Assembly: GCA_900545525.1 (NCBI GenBank)
Contig: UQZX01000001.1
Span: 1 to 64,000, forward strand
Direction: 5' to 3'
Length of the DNA stretch: 64,000 bases
Source of the DNA: an uncultured Prevotella sp.
GTDB lineage: Bacteria; Bacteroidota; Bacteroidia; Bacteroidales; Bacteroidaceae
Position 1 is the first letter of the stretch. Every line of letters begins with the position of its first letter. Position numbers and translations under genes: made by a program. The notes under the pieces are model-generated. The model did not search any database. It was given only the letters and a program-made list of their open reading frames with translations, and was not told the DNA's origin. Positions 18,572 through 27,374 of the stretch are shown piece by piece.

Positions 18572-18616
18572 CCGTCCGGCAATACGTTGTTTATCAATGT
18601 CTGTCTTGCCGGACGG
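18572..18616 (-). terminator. Inter-cistronic hairpin between malQ and susB
   Basis: CCGTCCGGCAA and TTGCCGGACGG form a perfect 11-bp GC-rich stem with a 23-base loop. No T tract follows, and no -7 box for susB is visible, so partial termination or mRNA stabilisation inside one operon is more likely than a full stop. Confidence 0.6.
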
Positions 18617-18645
18617 ACGGTTCTGTGTGCACTTGTGTAGCTGTA

Positions 18646-21351
18646 TCAGTTGCGGCCGCTGTTAATTATCAGTTGTGCCAGGTTCTCTTTGAAGTCGTTG
18701 TTCTTAATGAGATCTTCGATATTGATGTGCATGCGGTATCGCCAGTAGTGCTTTGGATTGGCGGGGATGTTTATGCGTTCGGCGTTTTGGTCGGCAAGCC
18801 GTATCTTCTCGTCAATTGCAAGCCAGTCTTGTATGCTCAGCACGCAAAGCATCGAAGGAGAGAATAAATGCTGTTCTATTATGTCGCGTGCCAGCCAGCC
18901 GGGAAGGGGATGCGGCACGGTGCCGCCGCGTTTAAGAACCTGATTGTAATATGCTTGTGTGCGGTTGTAGTCTTCGTCCCACCATTGCCGCAGGGTCGGC
19001 ATGTCGTGGCTGCTTATTGTGCATACCGAGCGGTATGGGTTTTTAGAGAGTACGCCGAACCTTACACTCGGGTCTTTAGGCATAGACTGCAGTTCGAGGC
19101 TAAGGATGCGAAGCTCGCGCATGACCCAAGGCACGCAGTCGGGCACCATGCCGAGGTCTTCCGCACAGATAAGCATGCCTGTTGCCTGTGCAAGCTTGGG
19201 CAGCTTTTTCATTGCTTCGTAATACCAGAACTGGTTGTTGCGGCGATAGAAATAATCGTTGTACAGGCGATTGAACGCATATTTGTCGTTGTCGTATAAT
19301 GCCATGTATGTGAAGTCGAGCTGAGCGGAAATGCGTGGATGGAACTTGTTGCTGTCCATGCGGTCGCGGACAAACAGTACGTTGCTTATAAGGGCATAAA
19401 GTCCGTCGCGTATCCAGATGTCGTCTGTGCCTGTCTTGCCGGCGAAAGCTGCCTCAACCTTGCGCTGTGTGTCGTATTCGGGCTTCATTTCATATATGTC
19501 GTCGTGCATGTGGTTAAGGTACGTTATGCGTACCGTTTCAGCATGCTCGCCGAAAATCCTGTCGATAATCCAGTCGGCAATGAATGGGCGTGTGAAAAAC
19601 TCTTCCTGAAAGTTCAGACCGTAGTTGGATATTTCCTGGCGTGTCATTGCCAACGCCGGAGAGAACTGCCCCAACAGTCCGTGCACGGAATGGATGGGAA
19701 TTTCCCAAATGCGGAAGAAACCAAGAACGTGGTCTATGCGGTAAGCGTCAAAATATTTTGCCATGTTCTGGAAACGGCGTACCCACCATGCGCAACCGTC
19801 TTCGAGCATTGTTTCCCAGTTATAGGTGGGGAAGCCCCAGTTCTGTCCGTTAACAGAGAAATTGTCTGGTGGCGCTCCTGCCTGTCCGTTCAGGTTGAAG
19901 TATTTCGGTTCCATCCATACATCGCAACCGTTGCGGCTGACACCTATTGGAATGTCGCCCTTTAGTATTATGGCGTTGCGGCGTGCATGTTCGTGTGCTT
20001 CCTGCATCTGTTTGCTGAGGATGAACTGCACAAAGTAATAAAACTCAACAGATTTGTATGCTTTTGTGTTTTTGGTGGTAAGAGCCTTACGGTCGGCTTC
20101 GTTCCATACGTTATGGTCCGGCCACTGTGTGAAATCGCCTGTGCCGTATTGTTCGCGCAGGGCGCAGTATTGTGCGTAAGGTACAAGCCAGTGTGCCGAC
20201 TCGTCGAAGAATTTTTTATAAGCCTGTGATTTTATTGTCTGTGCACGTTCCTGATTGTAGATAATGCGCAGATATTCGGTCTTAGCATTGTTTACGCGTT
20301 CATAGTCTATTTGCGGCAAAGAGTTAAGCTCCTTGCGCAACGCTTCAAAGCGTTCGCGTTGTGTACAGTCTTTTATTTCAGGCAGTGCGCTGAGGTCGGC
20401 ATACTGCGGGTGTATTGCAAAGATGCTTATACAACTGTATGGGTAAGAGTCGGTCCATGTGTGTGTTGTTGTTGTGTCGTTTATCGGAAGCACCTGTAAT
20501 ACACGCTGATGTGTTACGGCACAGAAGTCAATCATTTTCTTCAAGTCACCAAAATCGCCCACACCGAAACTTGTTTCCGAACGCAGCGAGAATACCGGTA
20601 CGAGAGTTCCGGCAAGTTTTGTGTCGCATATTTCAAAGAAGGCCTGTGGCAGGTCGTATACAACGACATCGCCGTCTTCCATGCCCTGCAATGTCACATT
20701 ACGGTTGTAACCGCATTCCCAAAGGCTGTTTTTTTGATTGTTGATGTTGATGGCGACGAATTTGAATTCTAATTCCGTGCATTCCAGCTTGTCGGCATCA
20801 AGGTCTATTGTCCACTCGTTGTGGTTGTGTTCAACCATTGGCAATGCCTTGTCTATATCCCATGCCCCCAATACATTGTCTGCTCCCGTTATGGCGAGAC
20901 GCTCAAAGCCGCGCAATTGTGGTGCCCGTACAACCAGCCTTGCCACTTTGTCGGTGGTTTCACGCTGCGGAACGGAATCTGCGTGCCTGCGGTTGATACA
21001 TTCTGTAAAGGCACTGCTGTACAGATAAGTGTCTTCGGGCATTTCCTTCCAACGGTCGTATATTGTATAGTTCTGTGCCTTGATTTGGTTGAATTCCACC
21101 CTGTGTGTCAGCCGTTGCCATTCCGTACACTTTGTCTTACCTGCATTTTCAAGGCTGTAATAGTAGTCAATGACAAGGTTCTCAGCATCGGTTGCCTGTT
21201 TTTTCATCTCAAACCACCAGTGGCAGCCGTCTATTGTATTCATGCGATAGCGCATTGTGCTTGTTTCATCGCTGCTTCCCGGTTGTACTATGTTGAGGAT
21301 AAGCTCCTCTCCGAAGATAGTTTTGTAATCGATGTTAAAATATATGTTCAT
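18646..21351 (-). CDS. malQ: 4-alpha-glucanotransferase with N-terminal starch-binding domains (DPE2-type MalQ)
   Basis: GH77 amylomaltase that disproportionates maltose and maltodextrins in the cytoplasm. There is no signal peptide. Residues of about 1-260 form two CBM20-like modules; the GH77 barrel follows and carries the catalytic regions YRIDHVLGFFRIW, ICAEDLGMVPD and TISSHDMPTLRQWW. The 901-residue length and added starch-binding modules match the plant DPE2-like and Bacteroides form, longer than enterobacterial MalQ. The ATG at 21351 (MNIYFNIDY) is preferred over a TTG nine bases upstream. A LacI-type operator at 21440-21453 lies upstream, so malQ heads the minus-strand degradative operon. 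Confidence 0.94.
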   Translation of the reverse strand: MNIYFNIDYKTIFGEELILNIVQPGSSDETSTMRYRMNTIDGCHWWFEMKKQATDAENLVIDYYYSLENAGKTKCTEWQRLTHRVEFNQIKAQNYTIYDRWKEMPEDTYLYSSAFTECINRRHADSVPQRETTDKVARLVVRAPQLRGFERLAITGADNVLGAWDIDKALPMVEHNHNEWTIDLDADKLECTELEFKFVAININNQKNSLWECGYNRNVTLQGMEDGDVVVYDLPQAFFEICDTKLAGTLVPVFSLRSETSFGVGDFGDLKKMIDFCAVTHQRVLQVLPINDTTTTHTWTDSYPYSCISIFAIHPQYADLSALPEIKDCTQRERFEALRKELNSLPQIDYERVNNAKTEYLRIIYNQERAQTIKSQAYKKFFDESAHWLVPYAQYCALREQYGTGDFTQWPDHNVWNEADRKALTTKNTKAYKSVEFYYFVQFILSKQMQEAHEHARRNAIILKGDIPIGVSRNGCDVWMEPKYFNLNGQAGAPPDNFSVNGQNWGFPTYNWETMLEDGCAWWVRRFQNMAKYFDAYRIDHVLGFFRIWEIPIHSVHGLLGQFSPALAMTRQEISNYGLNFQEEFFTRPFIADWIIDRIFGEHAETVRITYLNHMHDDIYEMKPEYDTQRKVEAAFAGKTGTDDIWIRDGLYALISNVLFVRDRMDSNKFHPRISAQLDFTYMALYDNDKYAFNRLYNDYFYRRNNQFWYYEAMKKLPKLAQATGMLICAEDLGMVPDCVPWVMRELRILSLELQSMPKDPSVRFGVLSKNPYRSVCTISSHDMPTLRQWWDEDYNRTQAYYNQVLKRGGTVPHPLPGWLARDIIEQHLFSPSMLCVLSIQDWLAIDEKIRLADQNAERINIPANPKHYWRYRMHINIEDLIKNNDFKENLAQLIINSGRN

Positions 21352-21376
21352 AGGTATCAAGTTCTTTTATCGGTTG

Positions 21377-21384
21377 TAAAATTA
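21377..21384 (-). promoter_or_regulatory. Putative -7 box of the malQ operon
   Basis: Reads TAATTTTA on the minus strand, an imperfect match to TAnnTTTG. It is identified because its distance to the operator centre (62.5 bp) equals that seen at susC. No -33 TTTG is visible at the normal spacing. Confidence 0.5.
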
Positions 21385-21439
21385 ATTATATTCTTTATAT
21401 AGGTTTGTTGCTTGGTACATTCAATGTGTAAATATTCCG

Positions 21440-21453
21440 TGCAAACGTTTGCA
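21440..21453. promoter_or_regulatory. LacI-family operator upstream of malQ
   Basis: TGCAAACGTTTGCA is a perfect 14-bp palindrome with the central CG typical of LacI-family sites. Identical or near-identical copies lie at 32737-32750 and 24015-24028. Confidence 0.75.
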
Positions 21454-21509
21454 TCGTGTCATAATAAAACTAATAAGTAAAAGCGCAAACCTGTTAATCT
21501 GCCTGTCAC

Positions 21510-22826
21510 TCATTTCTTGTCTTTGATTACTGTTACACATATAGCTCCTATAAAGAGCAATACGCCGGCAACAATCATCATTGTGCTTTGGTGAGAGCCT
21601 ACAATCCTTAGAATGATGCCACCCATTAGAGCCGCTATGATTTGCGGAATGCATATCGTACCGTTGAACAGTCCGAGATATGCGCCCATGTGACCGTAAC
21701 CCTGCAGTGCGTTGGTTACGATTGTGAACGGCATGGCGAGCATCGCTGCCCATGCGCAGCCTATCAGGATGAAAGCAATGAATTGTATATATTGGTTGTG
21801 TATGAACGGTACGAGGGCAAATCCGATACCGCCGAGCAGCAGGCTTATGGCGTATGCGGCTTTGGCGTTGCGGAACAATGGCAGTATTGCTGCCCATGCC
21901 ACGCTGCCTACAGCCTGTACGGCGAAGAGAATGCCAACCCAGTTGCCTGCCTTCTGGAATGCTTCAGATGCCGCATCGGTGGTATTCCAGCATGTTTCGG
22001 CAATGGCACCGGTTGTATAGTTCCACATGTAAAGGAATGCAGCCCAGCAGAAAAACTGTACCAGACCCACACGCCAGAATGTTGAGGGTGCCTTGCGCAG
22101 AAGCGTAAGCCAGTCTGCTTTGTCTTCCTTGCCGCCGCTGCTGCCTCCGTTGTATGCGGCATATTCTTCCGGTGTCCATTCCTTAACTTTGCTGGTAGTG
22201 TAGATAACACAGAGAATAAGTATGGCGGCACCTATGTAAAACGACCATATAACGCTGTCGGGCACCACTCCGCGCTCTGCCACATTCTTTACTCCTATCC
22301 ATGTAAATAGGAAAGGAAAAATGTAACCGGCAACAGAACCGGCATTGCAGAGGAACGACTGTATGCTGTAAGCCTTTGTCTTTTGCTTTTCGTTCACCAT
22401 GTCTCCCACAAGCATCTTGAACGGTTGCATTGCCATGTTGATGGATGTGTCAAGAAACATAAGGGCAATAAGCCCGAATATCATTGCGGCGCCGACTGTT
22501 AATCCGAACGAGCCGGAATTGGGCAGGATGCACATCACTGCCACGGCAATTGCCGCTCCAATGAAAAGGTAGGGGATGCGTCTGCCCCAACGTGTCCATG
22601 TCTTGTCGCTGCAACTTCCCACTATTGGCTGTACCAGTATGCCCATGAGTGGCGGAAGAATCCAAAAGTAAGACAAGTCGTGAGGGTCGGCACCCAGTGT
22701 GGCGAAAATACGCGAGATATTGGCACTCTGTAAAGCGTATGCTATTTGTACGCCGAAGAAACCGAAACTCAGATTCCATAAACTCCAAAATCCGAGATCT
22801 GGCTTTTGTCTGAATTTATTGTTCAT
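21510..22826 (-). CDS. MFS sugar transporter, SLC45/maltose-type
   Basis: This is an inner-membrane major facilitator with about twelve hydrophobic segments. The N-terminus (FWSLWNLSFGFFGVQIAYAL) and the SDKTWTRWGRRIPYLFIGA loop are characteristic of the GPH/SLC45-like sucrose-maltose transporters found in Bacteroidota starch loci. It probably takes maltose or short maltodextrins into the cytoplasm, where MalQ acts. The ATG at 22826 (MNNKFRQK) is favoured over an upstream start at 22943, which would overlap the regulator gene and add a polar extension. It lies 73 bp behind the LacI-type regulator gene with no own -7 box visible, so the two are probably co-transcribed. Confidence 0.88.
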   Translation of the reverse strand: MNNKFRQKPDLGFWSLWNLSFGFFGVQIAYALQSANISRIFATLGADPHDLSYFWILPPLMGILVQPIVGSCSDKTWTRWGRRIPYLFIGAAIAVAVMCILPNSGSFGLTVGAAMIFGLIALMFLDTSINMAMQPFKMLVGDMVNEKQKTKAYSIQSFLCNAGSVAGYIFPFLFTWIGVKNVAERGVVPDSVIWSFYIGAAILILCVIYTTSKVKEWTPEEYAAYNGGSSGGKEDKADWLTLLRKAPSTFWRVGLVQFFCWAAFLYMWNYTTGAIAETCWNTTDAASEAFQKAGNWVGILFAVQAVGSVAWAAILPLFRNAKAAYAISLLLGGIGFALVPFIHNQYIQFIAFILIGCAWAAMLAMPFTIVTNALQGYGHMGAYLGLFNGTICIPQIIAALMGGIILRIVGSHQSTMMIVAGVLLFIGAICVTVIKDKK

Positions 22827-22899
22827 AGGTTTGTTATTGTTTGATTTTTTATTTGCAAGATGAAAATATTTTCCTGTTGTACACATATAGCCAAAGGCG

Positions 22900-23928
22900 T
22901 CATAGGCGTGTTGTACCACGGATAACAAGCTTGGTGCGTACAATGCGTCTCTCTATTTTATCCATTGGGGTTATACCCTCAACCTGGTTGATCAGCACGT
23001 TCGTGGCTTCTCTTCCTACATATATTCCCCGCTGCTCTACGGTGGTAAGCGGAGGATCGCATGCAACGGCCCTCTCGCCGTTTGTAAAGCCGCAGATGCT
23101 TACATCTTCAGGAATACGGAGACCGAGGTGCTTCGCCGTATAAAGCACGCCTATAGCCGTATCGTCGTTTACGCAGAAAAAGGCATCAGGGGGGGTGGAA
23201 CTTTTAAGCAGTTCCGGGGTTATTTCCTCCGCCAATTGACGGTTGTCGCAAAGCCGCATCAGAGATTCGTTTATTTTGATGTCGTGCTTCAGCAGGGCAT
23301 CCTTGTAACCGTTCTGTCTGTTCTTTGAAATCTCGAGCGTATTTGCCGCACCATAATAAGCAATGTGACGGCAACCCGTTTCTATCAGATGCGACACTGC
23401 CGTATAAGCTCCGGTATAGTCGTCCACCACCACACGGCTGGCATTTACACCTGTTGATATGCGGTCGTAAAACACAAGAGGAATGTTATGGTCTATCAGT
23501 TTCTGAAAATGCTCATAGTGTTGCGTGTCTTTTGCTTGCGATACAATCACTCCGCATACCTTGGTGCGGAAGAAGTCTTCACATATTTTTACTTCGCGCG
23601 CGTATTGCTCATTGCTTTTTGCCACAATCATCTGGTATCCGCGTTCCGATGCTTCCTCCTCAATACCGCTTAGTATGGATGAAAAATAAAAGTGAGGCAG
23701 TTGCGGGATTATTACTCCGATAAGTCGTAGAGGCTTTTTCTTTGCATGACGCAACTGTTCACCGATGATGTTGGGATAGAAGTTGTTTTCTTTCGCAAAA
23801 GCCCGTATTGTCTCACGCTTTTCACTGCTTATACGCGGGTCGTTGTTTAGTGCGCGTGATACAGTGGCAACCGACACGCCAAATTCGCGTGCGATGTCTT
23901 TCATCGTGATAGGAGTTTGTTTTTTCAT
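22900..23928 (-). CDS. LacI-family transcription regulator of the starch locus
   Basis: The N-terminal helix-turn-helix is clear: ITMKDIAREFGVSVATVSRA, followed by the hinge helix region. The rest is a periplasmic-binding-protein-like sensor domain (FFCVNDDTAIG near the C-terminus). Total 342 residues, standard for the family. The start at 23928 (MKKQTPITMKDI) is set by the HTH. Candidate operators TGCAAACGTTTGCA occur before malQ, between this gene and susC, and before the amylase gene. All lie about 62-64 bp upstream of -7 boxes, which is an activator position. This differs from the classical SusR hybrid activator of Bacteroides. The ligand is presumably a starch breakdown product; this is inferred. 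Confidence 0.9.
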   Translation of the reverse strand: MKKQTPITMKDIAREFGVSVATVSRALNNDPRISSEKRETIRAFAKENNFYPNIIGEQLRHAKKKPLRLIGVIIPQLPHFYFSSILSGIEEEASERGYQMIVAKSNEQYAREVKICEDFFRTKVCGVIVSQAKDTQHYEHFQKLIDHNIPLVFYDRISTGVNASRVVVDDYTGAYTAVSHLIETGCRHIAYYGAANTLEISKNRQNGYKDALLKHDIKINESLMRLCDNRQLAEEITPELLKSSTPPDAFFCVNDDTAIGVLYTAKHLGLRIPEDVSICGFTNGERAVACDPPLTTVEQRGIYVGREATNVLINQVEGITPMDKIERRIVRTKLVIRGTTRL

Positions 23929-23950
23929 GGCAGTCTCATGGTTTACATTG

Positions 23951-23958
23951 CAAAAATA
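23951..23958 (-). promoter_or_regulatory. -7 box of the LacI-type regulator gene
   Basis: Reads TATTTTTG on the minus strand, a full match to TAnnTTTG, 22 bases upstream of the ATG. Confidence 0.6.
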
Positions 23959-24013
23959 AGAAAAATATGTAATATTCTGTATCTCTGACATATATAGATG
24001 TTGATTGTAGTTT

Positions 24014-24029
24014 GTGCAAACGATTGCAC
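24014..24029. promoter_or_regulatory. LacI-family operator between the regulator gene and susC
   Basis: GTGCAAACGATTGCAC differs at one central position from the perfect palindromes at 21440 and 32737. It can control both divergent promoters. Confidence 0.75.
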
Positions 24030-24083
24030 AGTTTAATAACGCTTTTTGCATGTTAATTGTAATAACATGTTCTAAAACAACAT

Positions 24084-24091
24084 TAAATTTG
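24084..24091 (+). promoter_or_regulatory. -7 box of the susC operon
   Basis: TAAATTTG, full match to TAnnTTTG, without a TTTG at the usual upstream spacing, consistent with need for an activator. Confidence 0.6.
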
Positions 24092-24295
24092 CAGCGTAAC
24101 CTAAATGAGAGTGCGCTTTTACGGTGCATGATGAATACTGGGGAAACATACGTTATTTCAGACTACAACTATAAATGGAGAAACATAAATGTGATTTATA
24201 AACTATGTAAACCTTATATATAATAATATGTATACCGTGAATGGTCTAAAGAATCATGAACTTTTTTGTAACTAATCAATAACTTTAAAAACAAA

Positions 24296-27200
24296 ATGAT
24301 GAAGCAGGTAAAGTTTACAATGCCTCTGAGGATGCTCGCTTTTTTATGCGGGTTGTTCCTTTCGGTCAGTGCCTTTGCACAGCAGATAACTGTCAATGGC
24401 CATGTTAAGGATGCTACCGGCGAACCAATCATTGGCGCAACTGTCCGCATTGCCGGTCAGGATGGCGGTGTTGTTTCGGACTTCGACGGTAATTTCACCA
24501 TTACAACCAACGAAGGTGCCACGCTGCAGATTTCCTACATCGGTTATCAGCAGGCTGTAGTGAAGGCAGCTCCCAATGTTATGGTGGTTTTGAAAGACGA
24601 TGCGTCACAGTCGCTCAACGAAGTGGTTGTCATCGGTTACGGTGTTGCCAAGAAATCAGACTTGACGGGTTCTGTTACGGCAATGAAGCCCGACTCTAAG
24701 AACAAGGGTGTTGTAGTTAATGCCCAGGATCTGATGCAGGGTAAGATTGCCGGTGTTAATGTTACAAGTATGAGTGGTGAACCTGGTGCCAAGGCACAAA
24801 TCCGTATTCGTGGCGGTTCGTCATTGAATGCCTCTAACGACCCGTTGTTCGTAATCGACGGCGTGCCTATGGATAATAATGCGGTAAACGGAAGCGCCAA
24901 TATCCTGTCTACCATTAATCCGCAGGACATCGAGAGCTTTAACGTGTTGAAGGATGCTTCTGCCACTGCTATCTATGGTAGCCGCGGTTCTAACGGTGTC
25001 ATCATCATCACAACCAAGAAGGGACATAAAGGTCAGAAGCCTTCTGTTTCTTACGCAGGTAACGTAACTGTAAGTAAGATAACCGACACACATGATATGA
25101 TGAATGGCGACCAATACCGTGCATTCGTAACAGAACTCTTTGGACCTGATGCAGAAGCAACAAAGGCTCTCGGTACGGCAAATACCGATTGGCAGGATCT
25201 TATCTACCAGACTGCAATAAGCCATGACCATAATGTGACCGTATCAGGCTCTGTATCCGATTTCCTTCCTTATCGTGTATCATTGGGATATACAAGTCAG
25301 GAGGGTATCTTGAAGACTTCAAAGTATGACCGCTATACGGCATCTTTGAATCTCAATCCTTCGTTGTTGCAAAACCACCTTACATTGAACCTCAATGCCA
25401 AAGGTATGTACTCTAAGACCAGAAAGGCAGACGGCGATGCTGTCGGTGCAGCAGTCAATATGGACCCGACGCAGGACCCATACTCTTTCACATCTGAGCG
25501 CAACATGGCTCTTGGAAGCGACATGGAAAAGACATTGGGCAATTTTGGCGGTTTCTTCGAATGGGTCACATCATCTTCTGATCTTAACGATGCACAATGG
25601 CCATACACAAAGCATGGTGAAGCGACCGCAAACCCGTTGGCATTGCTTTATGGCAGTGAGGACTATCTGCGCTCGCGCTCGTTTATCGGCAGTGCAGACA
25701 TCGACTATAAGGTCCATGGTTTTGAAGACTTGCGCCTCCATGCCACTTTAGGCCTTGAGATTGCATCTGGTAAGGAAAATGCCGACTATGCTGATTACAA
25801 CCCGGCTTATATATATTATGGCGGTATGAGAAACAACAGGAACTTCAAGCGTAATCAGATGTTGACTGCATACGCACAGTATTATAAGGACTTTTCTGAG
25901 AAATATCATTTCGACATAATGGGAGGATATGAGTACTCGCGTTCTTATTTTAGCTATGACAATAGCTTCAAGCAGTTCTATCCCTCCACATCGCCAAAGG
26001 CTGGCGAACAGGTCAATAAACCTGAACCGGATGTTGACGCATTCGAGAATTATCTTGTTTCTTTCTTCGGCCGTGCCAACTATATATTGATGAACCGCTA
26101 TTATTTCACAGCGACAGTACGCCGTGACGGTTCTTCACGTTTCGAGGACCACTGGGGTGTGTTCCCTTCATTCGCTTTCGCATGGAAAATTAACGATGAG
26201 AACAATTTACGTGATATAAAATGGCTTTCTGACTTGAAGCTCCGTCTTGGTTATGGAGAGACAGGCCAGCAGGAAGGTGTTGAGAATTATATTTACTATG
26301 TGCAATACAGAAAGAGCGGCGCTTATGGAAATTATCCAATTATAGGTGACGGAAAATACTACACTCCAAAATATTTCAACAAGAAATTAAAATGGGAGAC
26401 CACGGCAACTTATAATATCGGTCTTGACTGGGGCATTCTCGACCAAAAACTGTCAGGTAGTGTTGATTGGTACTACCGTAAGACACGTGATCTTATTAAT
26501 TCTGCACCTGTAGGCTCGCTTATGGGATTTGCCGACATGGGTCTCCAAAACATAGGCTCTCTGTCTAACACGGGTGTTGAGGCAACAGTAAACTGGCGCG
26601 TGATACAGACTAAGGACTGGTATTGGACATTGAACTACAACTTCACATACAACCACAACAAGATTACCGACCTTACAGGTGTGTCTGAAGGCGGCAAGCC
26701 CGTATTCACAGGTGAAACCATAGCTCAGGGTAATAAGGTGCTTGTCAACCAGGTAGGTTTCCCCGCAAACTCTTTCTATGTTTTCCAGCAGGTTTACGAT
26801 GAGGCAGGAAAACCGCTTGAAGGTGTTGTCGTAGACCGTAATGGTGACGGTGAGATTACAGAAGACGACCGCTATATGTATAAGAGTATAGCAGCACCTG
26901 TTACGATGGGACTGGCTTCTCGTCTTGAGTATAAGAACTGGGACTTCGGCTTCTCTCTCCGTGCAAGTATCGGGAACTATGTTTTCAACGACTTCGAGCG
27001 TTCAACCCGTCTTACTACACAGAACGCTATTTGGGGACAGAGTGCATTCCTTTCAAACCGTCCGGTATCAACTCTCGGCTGGTCTACTGATGCCAGCAAT
27101 TCCATGTTTAGCGACTATTTCGTACAAAACGCTTCTTTCTTGAAGTGCGACAACATCACGTTGGGTTACAGCTTCAGCAATTTATTGAAGTCTGGTAAAT

Positions 27201-27355
27201 GGAAAGGTATTGACGGACGTCTGTATGTTACAGCTTCCAATGTATTCACTATCACTAAATACGACGGCTTAGACCCTGAGGTTGCCAGCGGTATTGACAA
27301 CAACCTGTATCCGCGTCCTTTCTCATTCGTCGTAGGTCTTAACTTGAACTTATAA
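24296..27355 (+). CDS. susC: SusC-family TonB-dependent outer membrane starch-oligosaccharide importer
   Basis: The signal peptide (about residues 1-29, ending SVSAFAQ) is followed by a carboxypeptidase-regulatory-like domain (ITVNGHVKDATGEPIIGATV), a TonB box/plug region (LNEVVVIGYGVAKKSDLTGS) with FVIDGVPM and ILKDASATAIYGSRGSNGV-type plug motifs, and a large beta-barrel to residue 1019. This is the standard SusC layout. With SusD it imports malto-oligosaccharides across the outer membrane, energised by TonB. Two ATG codons are adjacent (24296 and 24299); either may be used. It is the first gene of the susCDEF operon, with susD 19 bp downstream. Confidence 0.96.
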   Translation: MMKQVKFTMPLRMLAFLCGLFLSVSAFAQQITVNGHVKDATGEPIIGATVRIAGQDGGVVSDFDGNFTITTNEGATLQISYIGYQQAVVKAAPNVMVVLKDDASQSLNEVVVIGYGVAKKSDLTGSVTAMKPDSKNKGVVVNAQDLMQGKIAGVNVTSMSGEPGAKAQIRIRGGSSLNASNDPLFVIDGVPMDNNAVNGSANILSTINPQDIESFNVLKDASATAIYGSRGSNGVIIITTKKGHKGQKPSVSYAGNVTVSKITDTHDMMNGDQYRAFVTELFGPDAEATKALGTANTDWQDLIYQTAISHDHNVTVSGSVSDFLPYRVSLGYTSQEGILKTSKYDRYTASLNLNPSLLQNHLTLNLNAKGMYSKTRKADGDAVGAAVNMDPTQDPYSFTSERNMALGSDMEKTLGNFGGFFEWVTSSSDLNDAQWPYTKHGEATANPLALLYGSEDYLRSRSFIGSADIDYKVHGFEDLRLHATLGLEIASGKENADYADYNPAYIYYGGMRNNRNFKRNQMLTAYAQYYKDFSEKYHFDIMGGYEYSRSYFSYDNSFKQFYPSTSPKAGEQVNKPEPDVDAFENYLVSFFGRANYILMNRYYFTATVRRDGSSRFEDHWGVFPSFAFAWKINDENNLRDIKWLSDLKLRLGYGETGQQEGVENYIYYVQYRKSGAYGNYPIIGDGKYYTPKYFNKKLKWETTATYNIGLDWGILDQKLSGSVDWYYRKTRDLINSAPVGSLMGFADMGLQNIGSLSNTGVEATVNWRVIQTKDWYWTLNYNFTYNHNKITDLTGVSEGGKPVFTGETIAQGNKVLVNQVGFPANSFYVFQQVYDEAGKPLEGVVVDRNGDGEITEDDRYMYKSIAAPVTMGLASRLEYKNWDFGFSLRASIGNYVFNDFERSTRLTTQNAIWGQSAFLSNRPVSTLGWSTDASNSMFSDYFVQNASFLKCDNITLGYSFSNLLKSGKWKGIDGRLYVTASNVFTITKYDGLDPEVASGIDNNLYPRPFSFVVGLNLNL

Positions 27356-27374
27356 TAAAAACATATAATTTATA

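Larger units (their letters stand above)
23929..24295. promoter_or_regulatory. Divergent control region lacI-type gene / susC
   Basis: No gene lies here. A palindromic operator (24014-24029) is flanked at near-equal distance by a minus-strand -7 box TATTTTTG (23951-23958, 63.5 bp from the centre) and a plus-strand -7 box TAAATTTG (24084-24091, 62.5 bp). The susC leader would be about 200 bases long; I see no clear riboswitch in it. Confidence 0.65.

Noticed and set aside
24092..24295. Riboswitch in the 200-base susC leader
   Set aside because: No convincing set of stems or known aptamer motif could be seen; the leader is AT-rich and mostly unstructured by eye.
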